Shown here: in pieces, positions 35,340 through 44,053 of the stretch
Layout of the letters: each line of letters opens with the position of its first letter
How positions within the stretch are numbered: position 1 is the stretch's first letter
Assembly: GCA_000955785.1 (NCBI GenBank)
Contig: JYOD01000007.1
Span: 95,676-159,675 of the forward strand
DNA from: Burkholderiaceae bacterium 16
GTDB taxonomy: Bacteria; Pseudomonadota; Gammaproteobacteria; Burkholderiales; Burkholderiaceae
DNA: 64,000 nt
Direction: 5' to 3'
The notes under the pieces: generated by a model
Database searches by the model: none
Told to the model about the DNA's origin: nothing
Seen by the model: the letters and a program-made list of their open reading frames with translations, nothing else
Made by a program: the position numbers and the translations under genes

Positions 35340-35890
35340 CACTTGTCTTCCTTTACCAGGCCCGGGGTGTTGACCACCACGTCCTTGACGGCTTCGAAGT
35401 AACGCACGTAGCCGGTGCAGCGGCAGATATGGTCGTTGAGCGCCGCGGTGATGGTCTCGTCGACCTTGCCCCGCGCTACCGGCTGGCGCTTCAGCCGCTC
35501 CACCAGGATGGTCGCGCCGTTGACGAAGCCCGGCGTACAGTAGCCGCACTGGAAGCTGAAGTGCTCCAGGAACTTCTGCTGCACCGGCGACAGTTCCACC
35601 ACCTCGCCCTTGTCGTTGCGCCTGGCGTGGCCTTCCACCGTGCGCACCTTCTTGCCCTGGAAGTAGTGCGCGCCGGTGATGCAGGCGCGCACTTCCTCGC
35701 TGCTGCCGTCGGCTTTGTCCAGGATCACCACGCAGGCGTGGCAGATGCCCTGGCCGCAGCCCAGGCGCGAGCCGGTGAGTTCCAGGTACTCGTGCAGGAA
35801 GTCGATCATCATCAGGCCTTCCGGCACGTCGATGGGGCCAACGTCCTTGCCGTTGATGTTGAGGGAAAGCGGTTGGGTGGCGATGCTCAT
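35339..35890 (-). CDS. [2Fe-2S] subunit of periplasmic molybdenum hydroxylase
   Basis: 183 aa from the ATG at 35890 (GGAGG 8 nt upstream, and overlapping the large-subunit stop). Plant-type [2Fe-2S] motif LGCGQGICHACVV in the first half, and the second cluster CGYCTPGF with CRCTGY in the helical half. It is the small subunit of xanthine-oxidase-family enzymes that relays electrons from Mo to the cytochrome. It lacks a signal peptide, so it is presumably carried out with the Tat-bearing large subunit. The central segment has an extra insertion (TGAHYFQGKKVRTVEGHARRND region). Confidence 0.92.
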   Translation of the reverse strand: MSIATQPLSLNINGKDVGPIDVPEGLMMIDFLHEYLELTGSRLGCGQGICHACVVILDKADGSSEEVRACITGAHYFQGKKVRTVEGHARRNDKGEVVELSPVQQKFLEHFSFQCGYCTPGFVNGATILVERLKRQPVARGKVDETITAALNDHICRCTGYVRYFEAVKDVVVNTPGLVKEDK

Positions 35891-38721
35891 GCCAGGACCT
35901 CCTGAATCTTTTCGGCGCTGACCGGCAGGGCGGTAAAGCGATGGCCGATGGCATGCGCGATGCCGTTGACGATGGCGCCCACCACCGGAATCATCACCAC
36001 TTCGGCGATGCCCTTGGGCGGATCGGTGTCGGACACGGGCGGCAGGACTATCCCGGATTGCGACCACACCGCCACGTCGCTGGCGCGCGGCAGGTGGTAG
36101 CGGTTGAAGTTCCAGGTGCCGTTGCCGGGCCCGTCCTCATAGAGCGGCAGGAACTCGTGCAGCGCGTGGCCGATGCCCATGGCGATGCCCCCCTGGAGTT
36201 GCCCGGACACCAGTTCCGGCGACAACTGCGAGCCACATTCCATGATGGAGTGGTGGCTGAGGATATCCACCTTGCCGCTGGCCTCAGCCACCGACAGCTC
36301 CACCAGCGTGGCCACCGCGCTGTAATAGGTCACGGTCGCGTTGTTGCGCTGGGTCGGGGCGATGTAAACCTTCTTGCGGTCCAGCACCTGGTAGCCGCCG
36401 CTGGTGGTCATCCGCGCCTTGCGCGCGGCGTCCGCGCCATCGCCGTAGCGTACCGAGAGCCCGTCGATGGGCAGCCGGGCGGCCGTGCCGTCGACCTCAA
36501 AATCGGCCTCGCTCCATTGCCATCGATTGAACACGTGCACCGTGGCGCCTGTGACCAGGCCAAGCTCGTGCGCCTTCCTTGCCAGTTGTTCGTAGGGCAG
36601 CGCCTGCAGGCCGCCGGCGGTGAGCTTGCCCTTGACCCAGCGCGCATCCTCCACGCGCACCACCAGCGAGGCCGCCTGGCCGCCGCCGACGCCCTGGTTC
36701 CAGATCGCCATGGCAGCGGGCCATAGGCCGTGCATAAAGACCACGCGCGCGGCTTCGCGGGTGCTGTGGGTGAAGTAGTAGGCTGAATTGGTCGCGCTGG
36801 AAGGCGAGGCGTAGGCGGGCGACCAGCGCGGATTGGCCGACAGCTTGTCCTGGTCGGCCTGGCTCATCAGGTAAGGATCGCCGGTGGCGGTGACGGGAAG
36901 GTCGGGCCAGTCGGTGATCGCCACGCGCACTTCCGTGGCTGGCTTGCCCAGCCAGCGCGTCACGGCCACCGCCTGCGAGGTCGACATGCCGGTGCCGATC
37001 TCGGCGCCGCAGTGATGCAGGGCGATGGTGCCGTCGGCGCGCATCTCCACCTTGGCGAACGAGGCTTCCGCGCCGGTGCCGAAGTCCTTCTGCACGCAGG
37101 CGAAACCCACGCCGTAGCGCCAGCCGGGATGGCTCGCCTCGAAATCCGCCTTCTTCTTCGCGCGGCCGGTCCAGAGCGGATGGGCCCTGGCCGCCTCCAG
37201 CACTTCATCCACGCGGATGGCGCCGGCGGGGATCGCGCCCTGCGTATTCTTCATGCCCGAACGCAGCGCGTTCCTCAGGCGGAACTCGATGGGGTCGAGC
37301 TTGAGCTGCTCGGCGAACTCGTCGACCATCATCTCGGTGGCCGCCATGCTTTGCAGCGTGCCGTAGCCGCGTGCCGAGCCGGCATCGATGGCGCGCGAGG
37401 CGATGGCCACGGCGGTCAGGTCGTTCTTCGGGAAGTAATAGATCGACTGCGCCGCGGTGGCGCCCACCATTGCCACCGAGGGCGAGAAGTTGGCGCGGCC
37501 GCCGCCATTGGCCTCGAAGTCGCCCTGGAAGGACTGGAACAGGCCGGTGCTCTTGTTCACCGCGATGCGGTAGCGCATCCTGAAGGCGTGCCGCTTGATC
37601 GCGGTCTGGAACTGTTCGTAGCGGTCGTTGGCCAGGCGCACCGGCTTACCGTCGGCGTAGAGCGCCGTCACCAGGCCATAGAAGGGGAAGTTGTAGTGAT
37701 CCTTGGAGCCATAGCCCACGGTGTAGCAGGGATGGACGAACACCTGCTTTACCGGGAACACGCCCTTGGCCCTGGCCATCATCTCCGCCGCGCTTTCGCC
37801 GACTTCGATGGGGGACTGGGTCGGCACGACCATGTGCAGCGCCTGCGTGCCGGCGTCATACCAGCAGTTGGCGTTGTCCGGTTCCAGCGCGGCGGTATCG
37901 ACGGACTGCGTGTTGTACTCGCGCTCCAGCACCAGCCAGTCGGGCGGCGGCTGGTCAAGTTGCTGGCGGATCTGGCCGGCGTGGAACATGCCCTGCTCGC
38001 CGAGCTGGCCGTGGTCCTTGCCGTCGGGCCAGACCGGTTCGTGCTTGCGCATCATGCTGGGGAACAGCGGCGCATTCTTCAGGCTGGAAAACACATCATC
38101 GTCGAACGGCGTCTCACCGCCCACCCGCACGAAGCGGAAGGTGCCCCAGGGATCGCGCTCCAGCGGGCCGGTGCTGGCGCCGTAGCGGATGATCTCGTCG
38201 TGGAACTTGAGCTTGTCCTTGGCAAAGCGGAAACGGGCGAAATCGTGATAGATCAGGATTGCCACGGCATGACCGAGATAGGCCGGGGTCTTGCCTTCCG
38301 GCAGCAGCATGTCTTCGCCATAGAAGGCGGGAAAGGCCACGCCGTCCCGCGTCAGGTCCGCGGCGGTGACTACGCGATCGGGCTTGAGATCGTCGCCCAG
38401 CAGCGCCAGGTCGAAGCCCGCATAGCTGCGGTCCGCCTTGGTGGCGCGCAGGATGAAGGCGTGCGATTGCTCCTTGGGCCAGTGCGGCATGTCACGCGAA
38501 CGGATATCGCGGGCGAAGACCTTGTCGCCGGTGACCTTGGCCATGCCGTCGACGCGGAAATTCGGGGCGCCGGTCTTGGGGTCCCACTGGACCGGGGTCA
38601 GGATTTTTTCTTCGAACAAGGCCGCGAAGGCCTTGCCGCCGATCGGTGCGATATACACCGATACCCCGGCCACGACGCTGGCTTTCAGGAACGTGCGGCG
38701 CGAAGGGCTGAAATTAGCCAT
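35887..38721 (-). CDS. Molybdopterin-binding large subunit, Tat-exported (isoquinoline/aldehyde oxidoreductase-like)
   Basis: 944 aa from the ATG at 38721. The N-terminus has a twin-arginine signal (PSRRTFLKASVVAG), followed by the aldehyde oxidase/xanthine dehydrogenase-type a/b domains (HCGAEIGTGMSTSQAVA, GSARGYGTLQSMAATEMMVDE, MECGSQLSPELVSGQLQGGIAMGIGHAL). The protein binds Mo-molybdopterin cytosine dinucleotide in this family and hydroxylates N-heterocycles or oxidises aldehydes. With the [2Fe-2S] and cytochrome subunits it forms a periplasmic dehydrogenase feeding the respiratory chain. Substrate not determinable; no FAD subunit is present, as is normal for this type. Confidence 0.92.
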   Translation of the reverse strand: MANFSPSRRTFLKASVVAGVSVYIAPIGGKAFAALFEEKILTPVQWDPKTGAPNFRVDGMAKVTGDKVFARDIRSRDMPHWPKEQSHAFILRATKADRSYAGFDLALLGDDLKPDRVVTAADLTRDGVAFPAFYGEDMLLPEGKTPAYLGHAVAILIYHDFARFRFAKDKLKFHDEIIRYGASTGPLERDPWGTFRFVRVGGETPFDDDVFSSLKNAPLFPSMMRKHEPVWPDGKDHGQLGEQGMFHAGQIRQQLDQPPPDWLVLEREYNTQSVDTAALEPDNANCWYDAGTQALHMVVPTQSPIEVGESAAEMMARAKGVFPVKQVFVHPCYTVGYGSKDHYNFPFYGLVTALYADGKPVRLANDRYEQFQTAIKRHAFRMRYRIAVNKSTGLFQSFQGDFEANGGGRANFSPSVAMVGATAAQSIYYFPKNDLTAVAIASRAIDAGSARGYGTLQSMAATEMMVDEFAEQLKLDPIEFRLRNALRSGMKNTQGAIPAGAIRVDEVLEAARAHPLWTGRAKKKADFEASHPGWRYGVGFACVQKDFGTGAEASFAKVEMRADGTIALHHCGAEIGTGMSTSQAVAVTRWLGKPATEVRVAITDWPDLPVTATGDPYLMSQADQDKLSANPRWSPAYASPSSATNSAYYFTHSTREAARVVFMHGLWPAAMAIWNQGVGGGQAASLVVRVEDARWVKGKLTAGGLQALPYEQLARKAHELGLVTGATVHVFNRWQWSEADFEVDGTAARLPIDGLSVRYGDGADAARKARMTTSGGYQVLDRKKVYIAPTQRNNATVTYYSAVATLVELSVAEASGKVDILSHHSIMECGSQLSPELVSGQLQGGIAMGIGHALHEFLPLYEDGPGNGTWNFNRYHLPRASDVAVWSQSGIVLPPVSDTDPPKGIAEVVMIPVVGAIVNGIAHAIGHRFTALPVSAEKIQEVLA

Positions 38722-39170
38722 GGATTTTCCTTGGGAATGCGCTGATGCCGCTGCGGCGGCGTCCGGGCGAGATACACGGCCTGACGCGTCCGGCCTGGGC
38801 AGCCGGGCGAACGAGACGGGAAGAACCGGAAGGCGAGGCGCAGCGGCAATCGAGGTCTCCGTACATGAGGGCGCGGGCACGAAGTACGGCACCGGCGCGG
38901 ATTACGACGCAAGACTGGGCTGGTGATCTGTGGGGCAATGCAAGCTTTTATTCTAGGCGTGGAAGTGCATGCCGGGGCGCGGATTCTGCGCCGTCGGGAG
39001 TGCGGCAGCAACCGGGCGGGCTGAATAATGCTTATCACGGCCGTGTCATCCCGTTGCGGGCAACATCGAAGTAGCGCGTTGTGCGGAGCACAAACCAGCG
39101 TCGCATGGGCGTACCGCGCGATCGTCGTCCGGCATCGTCTTCGATGCCTGATCGTTGTAGCATCGCAGCC
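38722..39170. other. Intergenic region, Mo hydroxylase / LysR
   Basis: 449 bp without a convincing gene. On the minus strand TAGAAT (38955-38950) is a possible -10 for the Mo hydroxylase operon, without a good -35. The remaining sequence is GC-rich with no clear dyad; the LysR at 39171 may control either side. Confidence 0.4.
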
Positions 39171-40070
39171 ATGGACAACCTGCTCAGAAAACTCGACCTG
39201 ACCTCGCTGCGGCTATTCGTCGCCGTCTGCCAGGAACAGAACATTGCCCGCGCCGCCGAGCGTGAATTCATTGCACCGTCGGCGGTCAGCCGCCGCATCG
39301 CCGAGATCGAGGCGATGATCGGCCTGCCGGTGATCCAGCGGCATCCGCGCGGCATCACGGTCACGCCAGTGGGCGAGACGGTGCTGCGCCATGCATTGGC
39401 CATCATCGGCAATATCGAGGCGCTCGGGGCGGAATTGTCGCGATTTTCCTCGGGCGCGCGCGGGAATGTGCGGATGGTATGCAATCTCGGCGCCATCGTG
39501 CAGTTCCTGCCGGAGGACCTGGCGGCCTTTGGCCGGGTGTATCCCGATGTCGGCATCGAGCTGGAGGAGCAGCATAGCCCAGAGGTGCTGCGCCAGGTTG
39601 GCGAGCGCAGTGCGGATTTTGGTATCTGCAATGCTATCCAGGGCGTCGAGCAGTTCGTATCGCTGCCGTACCGGGAGGATCAGCTATGCGTACTGGTGCC
39701 GGGCGGCCATCCGCTGGCCTCGGCGCCGGCGGTGTGCTTTGCGGACTTGCTGGGCGAGACGTTTGTTGCGCTGCGGGATGAGAGCGCGCTGAGCCGGCTG
39801 TTGTCGGATCAGGCTGCACGCCTGAACGCAGCGCTCAGGATCAAGATCCGGGTGGCCAGCCTGGATGCGCTGTGCCGCATGGTGCATGTCGGGCTGGGCA
39901 TCGCCATCGTGCCGCGCCAGGTGGGCGAGCTTTACCTGAACACGCTCGACGTGGCCGCGCGGCCCCTGGCGGATGCGTGGGCCACGCGGCAACTGGTGGT
40001 GGTGTTCCAGTCGCGTGAGCAGCTTTCGGTCAGTGCCGCGGCATTGGTGGGGTTTCTCTGCCGGCAATAG
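39171..40070 (+). CDS. LysR-family regulator
   Basis: 299 aa from the ATG at 39171. HTH at about residues 8-66 (LTSLRLFVAVCQEQNIARAAEREFIAPSAVSRRI; QRHPRGITVTPVGE), then a substrate-binding-like domain. An internal HPRGITVTP replaces the more common R-x-G-R turn. It is divergent from the Mo hydroxylase operon and directly upstream of the aconitase-like gene on the same strand, so either or both are likely targets. LysR, aconitase-like enzyme and Bug receptor often travel together in Burkholderiales. Confidence 0.92.
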   Translation: MDNLLRKLDLTSLRLFVAVCQEQNIARAAEREFIAPSAVSRRIAEIEAMIGLPVIQRHPRGITVTPVGETVLRHALAIIGNIEALGAELSRFSSGARGNVRMVCNLGAIVQFLPEDLAAFGRVYPDVGIELEEQHSPEVLRQVGERSADFGICNAIQGVEQFVSLPYREDQLCVLVPGGHPLASAPAVCFADLLGETFVALRDESALSRLLSDQAARLNAALRIKIRVASLDALCRMVHVGLGIAIVPRQVGELYLNTLDVAARPLADAWATRQLVVVFQSREQLSVSAAALVGFLCRQ

Positions 40071-40106
40071 CGGCAATAGCGGCTGCGGCAATAGCAACGA
40101 TAGCGA

Positions 40107-40145
40107 GGCATGGCAGCCGTCTCGAACCGAGACGGCTGCCATGCC
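40107..40145. terminator. Perfect 18-bp hairpin between LysR and aconitase-like gene
   Basis: Two 18-bp arms (40107-40124, 40128-40145) are perfectly complementary with a 3-nt AAC loop. Just before it, CGGCAATAG-like 9-mers repeat three times across the LysR stop codon. It can end the LysR transcript or attenuate read-through into the enzyme gene 68 bp later. No T-tract follows. Confidence 0.75.
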
Positions 40146-40212
40146 GACTCCGCACTTTGCCCGTCCGGCGCCAAAACATATAGTGGGGCCATCAGAAGGA
40201 GAAGCCCCCACG

Positions 40213-42189
40213 ATGGAAGACACCATTCGCTTCAGCGGCCGCGTGCTGTACCTGTCGCAAGACCCTGCCAGTGTGCGCGCCCAGCTTGAGGGCAGGCCGA
40301 TGACCCTGGCCGCGGCGGGCCCGCTGCGCGACAACATCTCCACCGACGAGATCACTCCGGTCACGGTGATGCTCACCTACGACGAACGCCTCGGGCAATT
40401 CCCCTACGTGGGCTTCCAGGCTGGCGGAGAGCAGCCCATCGGCCGCGATGCCGTGCGCAATGGCGGCTTTGCGGTCACGGTGGCGGGCAAGCGCTACGGC
40501 AAAGGCTCGTCGCGCGAGTCCAGTCCACTGGCCGAACTGTCGGCAGGCATCCGCCTGATCGTGGCGGAGAGCTTCGAGCGCATCTACCAGCAGAACTGCG
40601 ACAACATCGGCATTCTCACCACCACGGATTTCACCGTGCTTGACAGGGTGCTGGCGGGCGAGGCGATCCCCATCGAGGCGTTCCTGACCGGGCGCGACGC
40701 GCTGACCCGGCAGGTGATCCGTGCAGGCGGCCTGCTGGCCTATAGCCGCGCTGCAAACTGGCCGGCAGCCGGCGAGGGCGCACCGGGCGAGCAGGGCGCG
40801 CAGGCAGGGGGCCACACCGCGCCACGCACCCTGGTGGAAAAAATCATCGACCGTCACCTGCTCGCCGGCACGGGGCGTGTCGAGCGGGGCGAGGGCGTGT
40901 TCGTGGCGGCAGACTGGCGTTTCTCGCACGACTATTTCACCGGCATGTGCGCGCACCTGATGCATCGCGCCTTCGGCAAGCCGGCGGCGTTGCGCGCGCC
41001 CGACCATATCATCGCCTTCCAGGACCATCTGGTGCTGGCGGCGCAGAGCTTTCCGCATGTGCGCGACGGCCTGCTGCCCGGCGTGGCCAACCTGATGCAG
41101 GGCCATAGCAGTTTTGCGTACGACTACCCGGTGCGCTCGCATAACGCGCTTCCGGGCGAAACACCGGGCTCGGAAGGTATCTGCCACGCGCTGATGGCCG
41201 AGCAATACGCGTTGCCGGGGCAGGTGGTGGTGGGCACCGATTCGCACACGCCGCATTCCGGCGCGCTCGGATGCCTGGCGTTCGGCGCCGGCGCCACCGA
41301 TGTCGCCAATAGCTGGGTCACCGGCTACGTGCGCTGCAAGGTGCCGGAGACGCTGCGCGTGGAGGTTGAGGGAGAGCTGGCCAAGGGCGTGACGGCCAAG
41401 GACATCGTGCTCTACCTGCTGCAGATGGACGCGATCCGCTCCGGCGGCGCCATCGGCATGGTGTTTGAATATGCCGGCAGCACGGTACGTGCCTTGTCGA
41501 TCGACGAGCGCGCCACGCTGACAAATATGGTCGCCGAGCTGGGCGGCTTCACCGGCATCGTCGAACCCGACGACAAGACCGTGGCCTTCCTGAAGGCGCG
41601 GCGCGGCGTCGACTTTGTCATTGAGGACTGGATGCGCAGCGATGCCGGTGCAAGCTACCGCGACATAATCCGCATCGATGCCACTGCCATTGCCCCCATG
41701 GTCGCGCGCCCCGGCGACCCCGGCAACGGCATCGCGGCCGACACGCTGGACCAGTCCGTCCCGGTGGACATTGCCTACGGCGGATCCTGCACGGCCGGCA
41801 AACGCGAGGATTTCGACTACTACCACGAGGTGTTGCGCTGGGGGCTGGATCACGGCCTCAAGGTGTCGTCCCGTACCCAACTCTTCCTGCAGTTCGGCAC
41901 CCTCGGCGTGAAGGACTACTGCGAGGCGCGCGGCTACATGGACACCTTCGCCGCCGCCGGCGCCACCCTGATCATGCCGGGCTGCGGGTCATGCGCCAAC
42001 TGCGGGCCGGGCGCGTCCACCGCCAGCGAGCAGGTCACCATCAGCGCCATCAATCGCAACTTCCCCGGCCGCTCGGGGCCGGGCCAGGTCTGGCTCGCCA
42101 GCCCCTACACGGTGGCCGCGAGCGCGCTGGCCGGGCAGATCAGCACCTTCGGGCAATTGCAGGCCAGTACCGCCCGGCCTGCCTCGTAG
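40213..42189 (+). CDS. Aconitase/isopropylmalate dehydratase-family enzyme, swivel domain first
   Basis: 658 aa from the ATG at 40213. Residues about 1-180 are the LeuD/aconitase swivel domain (RDNISTDEITP, GKRYGKGSSRESSPLAE), and residues about 200-655 the LeuC-like catalytic domain (GTDSHTPHSGALGCLAFGAGATD, GSCTAGKREDF, PGCGSCANCGPG) with the three Cys ligands of the [4Fe-4S] cluster. The order is reversed from AcnA, where the swivel domain is last. It would isomerise a hydroxy-di/tricarboxylate by dehydration-rehydration. The following Bug receptor fits uptake of a carboxylate. Substrate unknown. Confidence 0.9.
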   Translation: MEDTIRFSGRVLYLSQDPASVRAQLEGRPMTLAAAGPLRDNISTDEITPVTVMLTYDERLGQFPYVGFQAGGEQPIGRDAVRNGGFAVTVAGKRYGKGSSRESSPLAELSAGIRLIVAESFERIYQQNCDNIGILTTTDFTVLDRVLAGEAIPIEAFLTGRDALTRQVIRAGGLLAYSRAANWPAAGEGAPGEQGAQAGGHTAPRTLVEKIIDRHLLAGTGRVERGEGVFVAADWRFSHDYFTGMCAHLMHRAFGKPAALRAPDHIIAFQDHLVLAAQSFPHVRDGLLPGVANLMQGHSSFAYDYPVRSHNALPGETPGSEGICHALMAEQYALPGQVVVGTDSHTPHSGALGCLAFGAGATDVANSWVTGYVRCKVPETLRVEVEGELAKGVTAKDIVLYLLQMDAIRSGGAIGMVFEYAGSTVRALSIDERATLTNMVAELGGFTGIVEPDDKTVAFLKARRGVDFVIEDWMRSDAGASYRDIIRIDATAIAPMVARPGDPGNGIAADTLDQSVPVDIAYGGSCTAGKREDFDYYHEVLRWGLDHGLKVSSRTQLFLQFGTLGVKDYCEARGYMDTFAAAGATLIMPGCGSCANCGPGASTASEQVTISAINRNFPGRSGPGQVWLASPYTVAASALAGQISTFGQLQASTARPAS

Positions 42190-42203
42190 CCATTCACCCC
42201 AGG

Positions 42204-42221
42204 CCCCCGCGGCAGCGGGGG
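42204..42221. terminator. Small GC hairpin between aconitase-like gene and Bug gene
   Basis: CCCCCGC (42204-42210), GGCA loop, GCGGGGG (42215-42221). No T-tract; may be a weak terminator or stabiliser in an otherwise co-directional pair. Confidence 0.45.
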
Positions 42222-42286
42222 CATCGCGGCACCTGAGCGGGGCGACAGATCCCGGCCGCCATTCACAGCATTCACAGGAGACAGAC

Positions 42287-43303
42287 ATGTTCCCCATCAC
42301 CTCGCGCGCCCTGCGCGCGGCGGGGCGGCTTTTTGCCGCCACTGCCATGCTGTCCGCGGCAGCCGCACTGCCGGTCATCGGCGCGCCCGCCGCCCGCGCC
42401 GCCGACAAATATCCCGCCAGGACCGTGCGCCTGATCGTGCCGAACTCGCCGGGCTCCACCGCCGACGTGGTCGCGCGCGTGGTGGCCGAGGGGCTGGGCC
42501 AGGACCTCGGGCAGCCGTTCTACGTGGAGAACATTCCAGGGGCGGCCGGCATTCCCGGCACGCGGCAACTGGTGTCCGCCGCCGCCGACGGCTACACGCT
42601 CGCGGTGGTGTCGTCCAACCATGCCATCAACCCCGGCTTGTATCGCAATATTCCCTACGACAGCGTAAAGGACATCACGGCCGTGGCGCTGATCGGCACG
42701 ACGCCGCTGGTGCTGGTGGTGGGTGCGGGTTCGCCGTACAAAACAGCGCAGGAACTGATCGCCGCGGCGCGCGCCCATCCGGGCAGCCTGAGCTACGGTT
42801 CCTCTGGCAAAGGGAGCGTGCTCCACCTTGCCGGCGAACTGCTGAAATCCAAGGCAGGCATCGATATGCTGCACGTGCCCTACAAGGGAGTGAATACGCT
42901 GATGACCGATGTGCTTGGCGGACAGATCAATGCCGCCTTCCTGGCCACGCCATCCGCCTTGCCGCAGATCAAGGCCGGCAAGCTGAGAGCCCTGGCGGTC
43001 AGCACCCCGACGCGGCTGGAAAGCCTGCCGGGCGTGCCGACCCTGGCGGAGTCCGGCGTCAAGGACTATGCCTACGATGCCTGGATCGCGCTGGTCGGCC
43101 CCGCCGGCTTGCCCAGGGACATCACCGCGCGGCTACAGCAGGCGATGGCCAAGGCGCTGGCCGCGCCCAAGGCCAAGGAACTGTTCGCCGCGCAGGGCTT
43201 CGTCCTGAAGAGCGGCAATGGCGAAGAGACCGCCCGCCTCATCCGCGACGAACTGGGCAGGAGCCAGGCGCTGATCAAGAGCGCGTCGATTTCCGTGGAG
43301 TGA
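42287..43303 (+). CDS. Bug-family tripartite tricarboxylate receptor protein
   Basis: 338 aa, AGGAG 7 nt before the ATG. Signal peptide (to about ARAADKYP), then Bug/TctC signatures RLIVPNSPGSTADVVARVVAE, ENIPGAAGIPGTRQL, VPYKGVNTLMTDVLGGQI and PTLAESGVKDYAYDAW. These periplasmic proteins bind carboxylates or other small solutes; most Bug proteins in Burkholderiales are orphans without TctAB permease genes, as here. Cotranscription with the aconitase-like enzyme suggests a dicarboxylate or tricarboxylate ligand. Confidence 0.93.
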   Translation: MFPITSRALRAAGRLFAATAMLSAAAALPVIGAPAARAADKYPARTVRLIVPNSPGSTADVVARVVAEGLGQDLGQPFYVENIPGAAGIPGTRQLVSAAADGYTLAVVSSNHAINPGLYRNIPYDSVKDITAVALIGTTPLVLVVGAGSPYKTAQELIAAARAHPGSLSYGSSGKGSVLHLAGELLKSKAGIDMLHVPYKGVNTLMTDVLGGQINAAFLATPSALPQIKAGKLRALAVSTPTRLESLPGVPTLAESGVKDYAYDAWIALVGPAGLPRDITARLQQAMAKALAAPKAKELFAAQGFVLKSGNGEETARLIRDELGRSQALIKSASISVE

Positions 43304-43636
43304 GGGCGCACCCACCAGGGACCAGCGGGCATCTTTCAATTCAAGCCAAGCCCTCTTTCGCTCGCGGGGTGACCAGCCACGAAGTTGCAAGCGATACCGG
43401 TTGCGTCGTGGGCGCGGTGGCACGGTATTGAAGAGTCTGAGGGTTTCACCACCGCGCCCGCCCCACCACGAAACCATCAAGATGTGATGTGTCGTGATGG
43501 TGCGCCGGTACCGGCAGATGGGCGAATGGGCAGGGATGCCGATGCCGCCGCGCCAGCCTCCTGCAAGGATCGCTTTCTTTTGAGTGCGCCCGGCAGGGCG
43601 CACTTACATTTCTTCATATCACGCAATGCCTAGCCG
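43304..43636. other. Intergenic region with hairpin
   Basis: 333 bp with no convincing gene. It holds a perfect hairpin AGTGCGCCC-GGCA-GGGCGCACT (43583-43604). A plus-strand 82-codon frame (43385-43633) ending in a PGRAHLHFFISR-like stretch resembles low-complexity predicted ORFs I associate with dispersed intergenic sequence in this group; it is not called as a gene. Confidence 0.4.
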
Positions 43637-44053
43637 CTACAGCGCAACAATTCTAGTGGCGGCGAATGTTACTACCCAATGCGTGAGAATTGTCGCCACC
43701 AACGCCACGGCTAGCAGGCAGGTTCTCTCGACGCGCGTGCTGAGCACGAACCCCAACACGCCAAACAGAACCGGTGGAACGGGTATCAGCAGGATCAAGC
43801 CAAACAGCATCCGGGCATCAGCAGGGCACACGTCTATTCCAACGCATGTCCCAGGCCGCGGCGTGCACAGGCGCAGGAACACTTCACAGAGGTACGCATC
43901 AATGACGGAACATGCGACTACACTGCCAAGCCGACGCCGGAAAATGCTGCCGTCGCAACGAAGCGCCGCCAGCCTACTTGATTTCCCAAAAGAGTATCTC
44001 CGTTGATCGCCCGAGGTCCGACCACCCATAATGGGTGCCGGGAAAGAACGCAT
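43637..44053 (-). CDS. Small membrane protein after the Tae4 relic, start uncertain
   Basis: The open frame is 138 codons, but the first about 27 overlap the Tae4-like frame and have no ribosome site. A GTG at 43882 gives a more believable 81-aa product with two hydrophobic spans (about RMLFGLILLIPVPPVLFGVL and LLAVALVATILTHWVV) joined by a short basic loop, and a Cys-rich start. It directly follows the amidase pseudogene on the same strand, where an immunity gene would be expected, but it does not look like the known soluble Tai4. It may also be decaying. Confidence 0.45.
   Translation of the reverse strand: MRSFPAPIMGGRTSGDQRRYSFGKSSRLAALRCDGSIFRRRLGSVVACSVIDAYLCEVFLRLCTPRPGTCVGIDVCPADARMLFGLILLIPVPPVLFGVLGFVLSTRVERTCLLAVALVATILTHWVVTFAATRIVAL

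Noticed and set aside
35891..36067. N-terminal extension of the [2Fe-2S] subunit frame
   Set aside because: It lies within the coding end of the large subunit; ATG 35890 overlaps its stop in ATGA and has GGAGG upstream.
43385..43633. Plus-strand frame of 82 codons after the Bug gene
   Set aside because: No ribosome site or domain; sequence looks like translated intergenic repeat and includes a hairpin.
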